From Planctomycetes bacterium MalM25 (lineage in GTDB: Bacteria; Planctomycetota; Planctomycetia; Pirellulales; Lacipirellulaceae), in contig CP036424.1 in the NCBI GenBank assembly GCA_007745835.1, positions 310,001 to 374,000 of the forward strand: a stretch of DNA of 64,000 bases. Reading direction: 5' to 3'. Positions within the stretch are counted from its first letter, which is position 1; every line of letters starts with the position of its first letter. This document shows positions 9,251-17,678 of the stretch, piece by piece. The notes under the pieces are model-generated. The model was not told the DNA's origin and searched no databases. It saw nothing but the letters and a program-made list of their open reading frames with translations. The position numbers and the translations under genes are program-made.

Positions 9251-10504
9251 ATGTCCCAACCCATGAACCGGCGGCACTTCCTCGATCACATGGCGGGCGC
9301 GGCGGCGTTCGGCGCGGCCTCGTTCGCGCTGGGCCGCACCGTGGAGGCCGCGGCGGAGCAGCTCCGCCGCGATCACAAGTCGGTCATCCTCCTCTGGATG
9401 AGTGGCGGACCGCCGACGATCGACATCTGGGACCTGAAGCCGGGCGCCCCGACGGGCGGACCGTTGCAGCCGATCAGCACCACCGGCGATGTGCAGATCA
9501 CCGAGCGCCTGCCGCTGGTCGCCCAGCAGATGAAGCACCTGTCGATCGTTCGCTCGATGAGCACCCGCGAGGCGGACCACACGCGCGGGCGTTACTACAT
9601 GCACACTGGCTACGTGCCCAACCCGAACGTCGAGCACCCGAGCTACGGCTCGGTGATCGCCCACGAGCTGGAGCCGAAGCTCGCCGGCCTAGAGATCCCC
9701 CCCTTCGTGTCGATCGGCGGGCCGAGCCAGGGCCCCGGCTTCCTCGGCATGGCGTACGCCCCGCTGCAGGTCGATCCGAGCGGCCGTGTACGCGACGTGC
9801 AGCCGATCGTCGATAAGGACCGCATGGAAGAGCGTCTCGCCCTGCTGGCGGAGATCGAAGGCCGCTTTGCCAAGCAACGCCGCGGCACGGCGCCGGGCGA
9901 GCACGCCAAGGTGCTCGAGCGGACCGTCTCGCTCATGCGGAGCGACCAGATGAAGGCGTTCAACGTGAACGCGGAGAATGACAAGACGCGCGAGCGCTAC
10001 GGCCAATCGGGCTTCGGCCGCAGCTGCCTGCTCGCCCGCCGCCTCGTCGAGGCGGGCGTGCCGTTCGTCGAGGTCGACTTCGGCGGCTGGGACCTGCACG
10101 ACGACTGCTTCGGACGGCTCGACGATAAGCTCCCGCAACTCGACCAGGGGATGAGCGCTCTCGTGAGCGACCTGGAGGATCGCGGCCTGCTCGACCAGAC
10201 CGTCATCGTCTGGATGGGCGAGTTCGGCCGCACGCCGCGCATCAACGAGGACGCCGGCCGCGACCACTACGCCCGGGCGTGGAGCGCCGTCGTGGGTGGC
10301 GGCGGCCTCAAGGGGGGTCTCGCCGTGGGCGAGACCTCGTCCGACGGCACGACCGTCGAGACGAAGCCGCACTCGGCCGAGGACCTCATGGCGACCGTCT
10401 GCCAGGCGATGGGGCTCTCACTGCAGACCAACTTCACCAGCGGCAACGGCCGCCCGATGAAAATCGCCGGCGGCGGCGCGCCGATCAGCGAACTGTTTGC
10501 GTAG
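9251..10504 (+). CDS. DUF1501 family (sulfatase-like fold) secreted protein
   Basis: This 417-residue protein starts with a twin-arginine-like leader (NRRHFLDHMAGAAAFGA), so Tat export is likely. Typical DUF1501 blocks are SVILLWMSGGPPTIDIWDLK near residue 43, HTRGRYYMHTGY near 112 and VIVWMGEFGRTPRI near 317, where metal ligands of the alkaline-phosphatase/sulfatase fold would lie. It follows the DUF1549/1553 gene by 155 bp and the two probably work together, though their substrate is unknown. Length is normal for the family. Confidence 0.9.
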   Translation: MSQPMNRRHFLDHMAGAAAFGAASFALGRTVEAAAEQLRRDHKSVILLWMSGGPPTIDIWDLKPGAPTGGPLQPISTTGDVQITERLPLVAQQMKHLSIVRSMSTREADHTRGRYYMHTGYVPNPNVEHPSYGSVIAHELEPKLAGLEIPPFVSIGGPSQGPGFLGMAYAPLQVDPSGRVRDVQPIVDKDRMEERLALLAEIEGRFAKQRRGTAPGEHAKVLERTVSLMRSDQMKAFNVNAENDKTRERYGQSGFGRSCLLARRLVEAGVPFVEVDFGGWDLHDDCFGRLDDKLPQLDQGMSALVSDLEDRGLLDQTVIVWMGEFGRTPRINEDAGRDHYARAWSAVVGGGGLKGGLAVGETSSDGTTVETKPHSAEDLMATVCQAMGLSLQTNFTSGNGRPMKIAGGGAPISELFA

Positions 10505-10546
10505 GAAGCGAGTCGTTGTGCCGAGGTCTCGTATGCCACACAAATC

Positions 10547-10567
10547 CCCCTCCCTTTTAGGGAGGGG
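10547..10567. repeat. CCCCTCCC/GGGAGGGG palindrome, copy 1
   Basis: CCCCTCCC (10547-10554) and GGGAGGGG (10560-10567) form a hairpin. The flank GGGCTAGGGGAGGGT appears inverted next to copy 2 at 10634-10654. The same family recurs at 38.29-38.57 kb. Confidence 0.65.
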
Positions 10568-10633
10568 CTAGGGGAGGGTCGAACGCCCCAGTACAGGAGG
10601 ACTTTCCTGTCTTGATCACCTCACCCTCCCCAA

Positions 10634-10654
10634 CCCCTCCCTACAAGGGAGGGG
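10634..10654. repeat. CCCCTCCC/GGGAGGGG palindrome, copy 2
   Basis: CCCCTCCCT (10634-10642) pairs with AGGGAGGGG (10646-10654). It lies in opposite orientation to copy 1, so the two form a larger inverted pair in the gap before the DUF2007 gene. Confidence 0.65.
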
Positions 10655-10683
10655 CTTACGCCAACCTCTTTTGGAGACGATCG

Positions 10684-10959
10684 ATGAGCGACTCCAACGA
10701 CCCGGTCCTCCTGACCGAAGTCCCCACCGAGGCGGACGCCATCCTCCTGCGTGACGCCCTCGCCGAGCACGGCGTGCGGGTCGCGTACAACGGCGCCGCG
10801 ATCGCGGGCTTCCGCGCCGAAGCGCCCGCGATGGTCCGGCTGCTCGTGTCCGAGGAGGACTACGAGCGAGCCAAAGCCCTCATGGCCGAGCACGGCCTCG
10901 AAGAGGGCGACACGGTCGACTGGTCGCAAGTCGACGTGGGCGAGGCCGAAGGAGAGTAG
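10684..10959 (+). CDS. DUF2007-type small protein
   Basis: This 91-residue soluble protein matches the DUF2007 pattern ('putative signal transducing protein'). A leading strand VLLTEVPTEADAILLRDALAEHGV is followed by a strand with a small-residue turn and LLVSEEDYERAKALMAEH. The family is a small ferredoxin-like fold of unknown function that often occurs alone, as here. TTTTGGAGACGATCG before the ATG contains a GGAG ribosome-binding site. Confidence 0.8.
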   Translation: MSDSNDPVLLTEVPTEADAILLRDALAEHGVRVAYNGAAIAGFRAEAPAMVRLLVSEEDYERAKALMAEHGLEEGDTVDWSQVDVGEAEGE

Positions 10960-11325
10960 GTTGGTGCGTCTACCGCCATTATTCAGTCCTGTGAAGACGG
11001 GCGTGTGCCGACAGGCTTGCTTGTTCCGCTGAGCAAACTCCCAAGCTCTACCTTTAGCCGCCCCGCGTGGCGGCTCGACGTGCCGGCGGGGTACGAGCCG
11101 CGGCCGGAGGGCACTTCACCTCAGCTCGCTGCGTGGTCACCCGAATTGTGTGGCTTGCGGTGAGGCGTCGGGCTATGCTGACGCCCGTCGGGAGACCGGC
11201 CGTCGGATTCGACCGCCTTGGCGTCTTACCCGCTTGGTGATGTCCGCGGCCTTCTATTCTGAGTGATCTTCAAGCGTCTGCCGGAACCGAGACCTCACGC
11301 CCTCTTGATCCAGGAGTAAGGTGAG
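10960..11325. other. Intergenic region with a hydrolase-gene relic
   Basis: There is no intact gene in these 366 bases. They hold the 57-bp relic at 11056-11112 (listed separately) and a hairpin GGCGTC/GACGCC at about 11164-11185 that contains a TATGCT -10-like element (11174-11179) ahead of the PEP-CTERM gene. Confidence 0.5.
11056..11112 (+). pseudogene. 57-bp relic copy of the downstream alpha/beta hydrolase gene
   Basis: These 57 bases match 12561-12617 of the intact hydrolase gene at 55 of 57 positions and in the same translation frame (SRPAWRL..VPAGYEPRPEG). The frame here has no start or signal peptide and reaches a stop soon after. It is therefore a fragment left by duplication or by insertion of the PEP-CTERM gene. 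Confidence 0.75.
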
Positions 11326-12447
11326 ATGCGACACTCCCTAGCGGCTGCCGCTCTGGTTATCTCAGTCGGCGTAGGCCCTCCCGGCTTCGCGGCCCCCCTC
11401 GACCCCAATGGCTTCGCGTCACTCGGCGCCCTGCCCGCGGGCGACTTCCTGATCGATACCGACGCGCTGACTTTCGGCGGGACACCGGGAGCCGTCCTGC
11501 ACGTTCAAGGGGGCGGGGCCCCCGACATCGCCGTCTTCACGTTCGACGGGGGAAGCACCCTCGCGAGCGGGCAGCGGGTCTCGGTGGTAGGCGGGAACGC
11601 TCTGGCGATCCTGTTCCGCGGCTCGGCCACGCTGGCGGGGACGATCGACGTGAGCGGCGGCGACGGATCGGATGCCGTGCAGAACGTCGTAACCGGGGTT
11701 GGCGGTGTCGGCGTGGCGGGGGGCGGCAGCGGCGGCGCCGGAGGCCCATTCAGCACTGGGCAGGATGGCGTTGGCCCCGGGCACGGCGTTGTCGGTTCAA
11801 ACAGCGCTTCGGTCAGCGGTGTTGGGTCGGGCTCGGGCGCCGGATTCGGCACGATGGGGGGGCAGGGGGGCGTCGCGGTTACTTTCCGCGCCGGTGGCGC
11901 CCCGTATGGCGATCCGCTCCGCGACCTTCTCTTCGCCGGCAGCGGAGGTGGCGGTGGGGGCGGACAAAGCAACTCGCGGTTGGGCGGGGGCGGGGGCGCT
12001 GGCGGAGGAGCCCTCGAGATCGGCGCCCTGACCTCGCTCGAGTTCGTGGGGGCTTTAATCCTCGCCAACGGAGGGAACGGCGCCCTTGGTTTCTCCGACG
12101 GCGGCGGGGGCAGCGGCGGGGGCGTCCTGTTGCACGCGTTCGAGCTGTCCACCAGCGCAGACACCCTGATCCAAGCCAACGGTGGTGACGGAGGCGCCGC
12201 GCCGAGCGTCGGTGGCTGCGGCGGCGCCGGACGCATCGAGATACTCCACCACCCGGGCGGCGGTTTCATTAACTTTGGCGTCATGGAGGCCGACGCGGGC
12301 GCCTTCGGTGGCGAATGCACCGACGGCGAGACCGTCGTCACGATCACCACGGACGTGGGCGTGCCCGAGCCGAGCGGCCTGATGATAGCGGCGCTCTTGT
12401 TGAGCCTTGGCATGGGCCGCGCACCGGCGCGACCGACCAATCGGTGA
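11326..12447 (+). CDS. Glycine-rich PEP-CTERM surface protein
   Basis: This 373-residue protein has a signal peptide (MRHSLAAAALVISVGV, cut near FAAP). The mature part is very Gly-rich, with GGGGSGGG-like clusters between about residues 120 and 300 broken by short beta-type strands. The C terminus is a PEP-CTERM anchor: VPEPSGLMIAALLLSLGMG followed by a basic tail. The exosortase at 49.6 kb is the likely processing enzyme. The start codon follows GGAGTAAGGTGAG. The Gly-rich repeats suggest an extracellular matrix protein with no catalytic motif. Confidence 0.85.
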   Translation: MRHSLAAAALVISVGVGPPGFAAPLDPNGFASLGALPAGDFLIDTDALTFGGTPGAVLHVQGGGAPDIAVFTFDGGSTLASGQRVSVVGGNALAILFRGSATLAGTIDVSGGDGSDAVQNVVTGVGGVGVAGGGSGGAGGPFSTGQDGVGPGHGVVGSNSASVSGVGSGSGAGFGTMGGQGGVAVTFRAGGAPYGDPLRDLLFAGSGGGGGGGQSNSRLGGGGGAGGGALEIGALTSLEFVGALILANGGNGALGFSDGGGGSGGGVLLHAFELSTSADTLIQANGGDGGAAPSVGGCGGAGRIEILHHPGGGFINFGVMEADAGAFGGECTDGETVVTITTDVGVPEPSGLMIAALLLSLGMGRAPARPTNR

Positions 12448-12473
12448 TTCCACCCCGTACAGGCTTCCCGCGG

Positions 12474-13304
12474 ATGCGCACCGCCTCCTCACTCCTGGTC
12501 GTTGGCTTCCTCTTCACGAGCGGTGCGCTCGCCGAGCCCAACGGCTCGGTGTTCACCATGAGCCGCCCCGCGTGGCGGCTCCACGTGCCGGCGGGGTACG
12601 AGCCGCGGCCTGAGGGCGCGTACGACCTGCTCGTCCACTTCCACGGCGACCCGGCGACGGTGCAGCGCAACGTCGCGGCGTCGCGGCTCAACGCGGTCGT
12701 CGTCACGGCGAACTACAACGGCCTGTCGAGCGCCTACCGCCGCCCGTTCGAGGAAGCCGGGCTCTTCCAGACGCTGCTCGACGACGTCGCGGCGACGCTA
12801 CGAACCTACCCGCGATTCGGTCCGAAGGCGACGCGCGATCGGCTCGCCGTGTCGTCGTTCAGCGCGGGGTACGGCGCCGTGCGTGAGATCCTTAAGCAAC
12901 CGCGTTACGTCGAGGCGATCGACGGTGTGCTCGCGGCCGACTCGCTGTACGCCTCCACCGCGGCGGACGGGACGCCGGAGGATGAGCAGATGGCGCCGTA
13001 TAAACGCTTCGCCGACCTGGCCGCCGCCGGCGAGAAGACGTTCCTCCTCACGCACACCGAGGTCCCCACGCCGACCTACGAGAGCACCCGCGACACGGCG
13101 GACGAGCTGCTCGCGCACCTCGGGATCGAAGCGACCGCGGTCGACCAGAAGGGCCGCGGCCCGCTGCGCTTCACCCGGACCGCCACGCGCGGCCGGTTTA
13201 TCCTATGGGGCTGCCCGGGCGAGACAGGGGACGAGCACATGGATCACTTCCGTTACCTCGCCGAGTGGCTCGACGCGCTGCCGTTGGCGAAACGCGGAGA
13301 GTGA
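12474..13304 (+). CDS. Secreted alpha/beta-hydrolase-fold protein
   Basis: The chosen ATG at 12474 gives a clean signal peptide (MRTASSLLVVGFLFTSGALA); an earlier in-frame start would overlap the PEP-CTERM gene. The 276-residue product shows LLVHFHGDP near residue 49 (oxyanion region) and a nucleophile elbow-like VSSFSAGYG near 125. A conserved His is probable in HMDHFRYLAEW near the end. This looks like a serine esterase/peptidase-fold hydrolase of unknown substrate. A fragment of this gene is duplicated upstream at 11056-11112, across the PEP-CTERM gene. Confidence 0.75.
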   Translation: MRTASSLLVVGFLFTSGALAEPNGSVFTMSRPAWRLHVPAGYEPRPEGAYDLLVHFHGDPATVQRNVAASRLNAVVVTANYNGLSSAYRRPFEEAGLFQTLLDDVAATLRTYPRFGPKATRDRLAVSSFSAGYGAVREILKQPRYVEAIDGVLAADSLYASTAADGTPEDEQMAPYKRFADLAAAGEKTFLLTHTEVPTPTYESTRDTADELLAHLGIEATAVDQKGRGPLRFTRTATRGRFILWGCPGETGDEHMDHFRYLAEWLDALPLAKRGE

Positions 13305-13316
13305 GCGTCGGCGCGG

Positions 13317-13901
13317 TCAGCGGCGCCTCGCGGTGAACCCGGCAAGACCGATCAGCGCCAGCAACGCCGACGCCGGTTCGGGCACGGCGGTCACGCGCGC
13401 CGTGAAGCTGTGGCTCAGGTTCATGCCGACTTCGTTGAACGCGATCGTCAGCGAGTCGTCGGTGTGCGACAGCAAGAGCTGGGCGGTCGGCACGCCCACG
13501 CTCGAGATGATCTCGAACGAGGTGAACGCGGGCAGCGAGTCGCTCGTGTCGGTGAAGGTGACCGATCCGATGATCTGCTGCGGCGGTTGGTTCGTCGGCG
13601 AGGTCCCGGTCATCGTGAGCAGATCGCCCTCGAAATCGAACAGGTACTCCTGGCCGGAGTTCTGCGAACCGGTCACATCGACGCCGGCGCCGACGGTGAA
13701 GGGGTTCGGCGAGAAGGTCGTGATCGAGAGGACGCCCGACCCGGTCAATTCAGCGCCGGCGAAGTCGAGCGCTTGGGCCTGCCCGGTGAGCGCGAAGCCC
13801 CCGGCGATAAAAGCGAAGAGCATAACGGGGAGGCGGGACAATAGCGGCTCACACGGTGGGGGGTCTGAAGCGGGCGGAACAACGAAGCCAACGAGGGGCA
13901 T
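13317..13901 (-). CDS. PEP-CTERM domain protein
   Basis: This is a secreted protein of up to 194 residues ending VPEPASALLALIGLAGFTARRR, a canonical PEP-CTERM sorting signal. The hydrophobic part of the signal peptide is LLSRLPVMLFAFIAGGF, so translation may really begin at the internal ATG at 13823 or the TTG just upstream of it rather than at 13901. The mature part is beta-rich with no known catalytic motif. It is convergent with the hydrolase gene, which ends 13 bp away. Confidence 0.8.
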   Translation of the reverse strand: MPLVGFVVPPASDPPPCEPLLSRLPVMLFAFIAGGFALTGQAQALDFAGAELTGSGVLSITTFSPNPFTVGAGVDVTGSQNSGQEYLFDFEGDLLTMTGTSPTNQPPQQIIGSVTFTDTSDSLPAFTSFEIISSVGVPTAQLLLSHTDDSLTIAFNEVGMNLSHSFTARVTAVPEPASALLALIGLAGFTARRR

Positions 13902-14106
13902 TATCGTGCATCCAGGGAGCCAATGCGACCTTCGGAGGGCGTTCTTTGAGCGGTTCCCGGCGCCAGCTTGTAAGTGCTATTCAGCAAGAGACTTACGACA
14001 CCCCGGCGGCAGGCGAAATCCGGTTAGGGGCCGCTCTAGCCCGCTACGACCCCGGGCGAGTACCGAACCGGCATCGAGTTCTTAAGCCGAGGCCTCGACA
14101 CGACAT

Positions 14107-14937
14107 TCAGTCGGACAGCTGCGGACCAGCAGGAATACCGCTAGTCGCCTTGCCATGGATGAACGCTTGCATGAGCTCAGGCTGCGATTGCACCCCGAAG
14201 TGCTTGAAGAGCGTCTTGGTGTAGCTGTTGACCGTGTTGATGCTCAGTTCCATCAGGGTGGCGATCTCTTGGCGGCTGTTGCCGTGGATCAGCAGGCTGA
14301 GCAGCACCATGTGCCGGCGGGGGAGCCCGGCGACATCGATCGCCTCGCTCTCTTGCAGGCCGTCGTCCGCATGCACCCAATCCGCCCCGTCGAGAACGAC
14401 ATCCACGAGCAGGCGGTCACGCGGGCTAAACGGTTTGGCTCCGAGGCCGCGGTAAAAGGCGACCACGCTCGAGCTGGACTTCTCCCCGAGGCGGCGGGCG
14501 CTGCTCATCACCACGCCAACCCCCGCCCGTTCGATCAGCTCCCGCACGGGGCTGGTCTGCCAGTGAGTCAGGTCGGTGTAGTCCTCCAGGCGAAGGGTGA
14601 CCTGCCGATCACTCCGGGCGATCGCGTCGCGAAACCCGGCCTCAACCTTCTTGATGTCGGGGTGCGCGGCGGCGGCGGCGAGGCTCTGTAAACCCTCGGC
14701 CGCGAAACCTTCGTGCAGCAAGCCCGCGTAGCGAGGCTCGCCGCTGGGGGCGTCTTGAAGGCGTCGGGCCCACAGCCAATGGCTGGCGTTGATCGCGTCT
14801 GCCAAGCCGTCAAACAGATACCGCCGCTTCGGCACCAGGCTGCCGGGCGTCCCCGCCAGCTCACAGGCCAGCGAGGCGATCCGGCGGACATCGGCCTCGC
14901 TGAGTGAGTCCGAAGGGGCTTCGCGCGTTTCTTCCAT
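14107..14937 (-). CDS. LuxR-type transcriptional regulator
   Basis: The ATG at 14937 (MEETREAPSDSLSEADV) was chosen because upstream in-frame sequence is unlike protein and carries operator-like palindromes. The 276-residue product ends with a LuxR/GerE helix-turn-helix: LPRRHMVLLSLLIHGNSRQEIATLM..INTVNSYTKTLFKHFGV at about residues 205-255. The N-terminal ~190 residues are helical with a possible GAF-like sensor and no phospho-acceptor receiver. It is divergent from the PEP-CTERM gene at 15304 and is a good candidate to control it. Confidence 0.85.
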   Translation of the reverse strand: MEETREAPSDSLSEADVRRIASLACELAGTPGSLVPKRRYLFDGLADAINASHWLWARRLQDAPSGEPRYAGLLHEGFAAEGLQSLAAAAAHPDIKKVEAGFRDAIARSDRQVTLRLEDYTDLTHWQTSPVRELIERAGVGVVMSSARRLGEKSSSSVVAFYRGLGAKPFSPRDRLLVDVVLDGADWVHADDGLQESEAIDVAGLPRRHMVLLSLLIHGNSRQEIATLMELSINTVNSYTKTLFKHFGVQSQPELMQAFIHGKATSGIPAGPQLSD

Positions 14938-15082
14938 GAGCCGTGGTCGGGGCGTGCTGAGGAGCCGGGTCTTCTTCGTGCTGACGAATCGAAGGAGGGG
15001 TAAAGGGCTTCTCGCCTTGCCGGGGAGGAACAAACGGCGAGAAAACTCAACGCTAGTACCTCGACCGCCCTCCGTGCAAGCG

Positions 15083-15133
15083 CCCCAAATTTGGGGTTTT
15101 GCCTGCCAGAGCCCGAATACCCCCGATTTGGGA
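15083..15133. promoter_or_regulatory. Two operator-like palindromes in a divergent intergenic region
   Basis: CCCCAAATTTGGGG (15083-15096) is a perfect palindrome. A near copy, CCCCCGATTTGGGA (15120-15133), lies 37 bp further on (centre to centre). They sit between the LuxR-type gene (minus) and the L7/L12-like PEP-CTERM gene (plus), the position expected for a regulator-binding site. Confidence 0.5.
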
Positions 15134-15303
15134 CTGGTCGTTTGAATCTCACAAATCAGGCTACTTCTCAACTTCGCTACGGAACCGGAAGCGAAGCGGG
15201 GCAGAACGGCGCGAGTCACCACCGTCGAGGTGGACGGGGGCTCGCAGCCGGGACGGCCTCATCTTGCATCATCCGATTTTTCACCTTGAAACGAGAGTCG
15301 CTC

Positions 15304-16059
15304 ATGAACCGCACCCACAAAGCCTGCGCCAAGCTCCACGCAGCCAAGTCCCTCTTTGCCTGTCTCGCCGCGACGGCCTTGCTCTTGCCAACGACGGCGG
15401 CCCGCGCCGGGTTCATCCTTGAGGTCGATCCATCGGCGAAAGAGTTCTCTCTCACCGGCTCCTCGGACGGGAAGTCTCCGAGCGACCACGCCACTTGGTT
15501 CGGCGGCGGCCCGAGCCTCGGCATCTATATGGACAACTTTGGTGGCTCGAAGTTGAGCGTCGTCAAGGCGGTGAAATCAATCACCGGTCTAGGGCTCAAA
15601 GAGTCGAAGGGGCTGGTAGACAACGCTCCCGGTTTCATCACTATCAACAGCACGGCTAAGAACGTCTCGAGCCACCTGTCGATCCTGCGCAATGTGGGCG
15701 CGACCGTACGACCCCTGCTGTCTTCGAAGAAGACGTCTACGTTCTCCTTCACGGGGACGGATGGGGCGGCGCTAACCCTGAGTCTGGCAGAAGACGGTTT
15801 GACGCTCGACAGGTCCTTGTCCGTCGCCGCCCTGCTCGCCGCCAGCGCCGGCTCGACGGCGACGAGCTACGCCTCGGCGACGCCCGCCCAACAGGCGTTC
15901 CTCGAATCGCAGATCGACGCGTCGCTTCGGCTGGTCGACGGCTCCGGTTTCCAAGCCCTGCAAGTCGTGAGCGCCGTCCCCGAGCCCGGCAGCCTCACGG
16001 CCTGTGCGGTCCTGAGTGGTGTGGGAATGCTGGCGGGTCGAAGAAGGCGGCTTCGCTGA
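15304..16059 (+). CDS. PEP-CTERM protein with an L7/L12 C-terminal-like domain
   Basis: The ATG at 15304 gives a clear signal peptide (MNRTHKACAKLHAAKSLFAC..ALLLPTTAARA). Residues ~70-135 align closely with the C-terminal domain of ribosomal protein L7/L12: SKLSVVKAVKSITGLGLKES then KGLVDNAP, against [20 protein letters not shown] then KDLVESAP in E. coli. The preceding LGIYMDNFGG strand and following ILRNVGATV helix-strand also fit. The C terminus is VPEPGSLTACAVLSGVGMLA plus a basic tail, a PEP-CTERM anchor. A ribosomal-type fold on an exported, sortase-processed protein is unexpected; its role is unknown. Confidence 0.85.
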   Translation: MNRTHKACAKLHAAKSLFACLAATALLLPTTAARAGFILEVDPSAKEFSLTGSSDGKSPSDHATWFGGGPSLGIYMDNFGGSKLSVVKAVKSITGLGLKESKGLVDNAPGFITINSTAKNVSSHLSILRNVGATVRPLLSSKKTSTFSFTGTDGAALTLSLAEDGLTLDRSLSVAALLAASAGSTATSYASATPAQQAFLESQIDASLRLVDGSGFQALQVVSAVPEPGSLTACAVLSGVGMLAGRRRRLR

Positions 16060-16164
16060 AACCACGAGCCACTCCCCTCAGCCGCCGCCGTGTGCCTTGT
16101 GTGGCATGGGGCTGGCAATGCATCAGCGGAAGCATTTTTCTCATTATAAGACACCGTCCACATG

Positions 16165-16180
16165 CGTGTATTTTTACACG
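16165..16180. repeat. Small perfect hairpin
   Basis: CGTGTA (16165-16170) and TACACG (16175-16180) flank TTTT. It lies in an unusually AT-rich part of the gap between two PEP-CTERM genes and could be a weak terminator or a protein-binding site. Confidence 0.4.
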
Positions 16181-16248
16181 ACAGGGAGCCCAGGAAAGGC
16201 CTCCAAATTACTTGATGAGTTCCAGCCCTAAGTCACTGGGTTGGCGTT

Positions 16249-16276
16249 TCGATAACTATCGATCTGATCATAGATC
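16249..16276. promoter_or_regulatory. Operator-like palindromes before a PEP-CTERM gene
   Basis: TCGATAACTATCGA (16249-16262) is a palindrome with a 2-nt centre. It abuts GATCT..AGATC (16261-16276), which contains TGATCA. The pair is about 55-80 bp upstream of the ATG at 16329. Confidence 0.4.
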
Positions 16277-16328
16277 ACACGTCAAGATGATTCCTCCTCG
16301 ACAGACTACTTCGCAAGGTGAGCAGCTA

Positions 16329-17678
16329 ATGACTTTTACGACTCCACGGCCTACTCTCCTCGCCGCGATTTTCGTGGTGATCACCGCCTCATCAGCCCGG
16401 GCAATCAGCTACAACGACGGCGGAATCTACGACGTTGCCACGGGAACCTTCGACGAAGTTCTAATCTCGAACGGGACGACTGTCGAATTCAGCGGTGCCT
16501 CAGCTGCAGGGGACGCTTACGTCAGCGACACCTCGTCGTTCACGATCTCGGACGGGATGCTGGGCGACCTCTCCGTCTACGTCGATGACAGCGCGTTTTT
16601 CGAGTTTACTGGAACTGCCGACGCCCCGAACGACCTAGCGGTCTACAGCCACTACATTTCGGGGACCAACTCAAGCATCAACTTCTCAGGCGGATCGGTC
16701 TACGACGACCTCGACATCTACAGCGGGCCGACGTTGAACTACAGCGGTACGACTTCCTACGAAACCGAGGTGTACCCCGGCTACTACTTGGATAGCTCCG
16801 CTCCGGTGACGGCGAACTTCTCCGGTGGCTCGCACGAGGGCTTCTATATCTACACCGGCGGTGATGATGCGACAGGCGACATCACGGCGAACTTCTCCGG
16901 CGGAACCTACACCTACGCCGAGCTTTACCCCGGCTACTACGACGACCCCAATCCGATGATCAACATCTCGGGCGGCGATTGGGGCGAGCTCTACATCTAC
17001 AACGGCGGCGACGACGAACTCACCCACGCGGTCGTCAACGTCTCGGGCGGCACGTTCGATTACACCGAACTGTACCCCGGTTACTACGACGACGACACGA
17101 CAACCAACATCACCGGCGGCGTGTTTGGTGAGTTCTACGTCTACACCGGCGATGACGACGAGGGCGTCCCCGAGATAGCGATGAACGTTTCTGGTGGCAC
17201 GTTCAACGGGGCAGTCGGTTTTGACCTCGGCTACTACGGCGACGGTGCCGATGTGGAGATCTCCGGTGGCACCTTCAACGACGATGTCCTCATCGACGCC
17301 GCCTACGAGTCGATCGTGACGATCCTGGGCGGTGAGTTCAATGGTGCACTCACGATCAACGCCAGCGCACAAAGCGAGGTCCACATCTGGGGCGGACAGC
17401 TCGGCACGGACTACTCCCTGGTGGACGAAGCCAACGCAACCTTCTATGGGTACGAGTTCTTCCTCGACGGCCAGCCCGTTCCGTTCGGAACAATCGACCT
17501 TACTTCACTCGGCGGCGAGGCGACCCTGAGCGGCACGCTTCTCGATGGCTCCGTGTTTCTTGATGCGAACCTCTTGCAGGGCGGTACGGGTCGCTTCACG
17601 CTGGCCATCCCAGAGCCCCAAGCCGTCACCCTGCTCTTGTTCGCGGCCGTGTGCCGGTTGGGCCGTCCCCGGTTCTGA
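16329..17678 (+). CDS. Repeat-rich PEP-CTERM protein, probable beta-solenoid
   Basis: The ATG at 16329 follows AAGGTGAGCAGCTA and gives MTFTTPRPTLLAAIFVVITA..ARA as signal peptide. The 449-residue product contains about ten imperfect ~20-25-residue repeats of the type NxSGGTYxYxELYPGYYDD and ISGGxxGELYIYxGGDDE between residues ~100 and 320. This pattern suggests a right-handed beta-solenoid like autotransporter passenger domains. The C terminus IPEPQAVTLLLFAAVCRLGRPRF is a recognisable but slightly divergent PEP-CTERM anchor. It is probably an exosortase-processed surface or matrix protein. Confidence 0.8.
   Translation: MTFTTPRPTLLAAIFVVITASSARAISYNDGGIYDVATGTFDEVLISNGTTVEFSGASAAGDAYVSDTSSFTISDGMLGDLSVYVDDSAFFEFTGTADAPNDLAVYSHYISGTNSSINFSGGSVYDDLDIYSGPTLNYSGTTSYETEVYPGYYLDSSAPVTANFSGGSHEGFYIYTGGDDATGDITANFSGGTYTYAELYPGYYDDPNPMINISGGDWGELYIYNGGDDELTHAVVNVSGGTFDYTELYPGYYDDDTTTNITGGVFGEFYVYTGDDDEGVPEIAMNVSGGTFNGAVGFDLGYYGDGADVEISGGTFNDDVLIDAAYESIVTILGGEFNGALTINASAQSEVHIWGGQLGTDYSLVDEANATFYGYEFFLDGQPVPFGTIDLTSLGGEATLSGTLLDGSVFLDANLLQGGTGRFTLAIPEPQAVTLLLFAAVCRLGRPRF

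Noticed and set aside
13902-14106. Additional gene between the PEP-CTERM and LuxR genes
   Set aside because: Only short, motif-free frames without ribosome-binding sites are present in this 205-bp gap.
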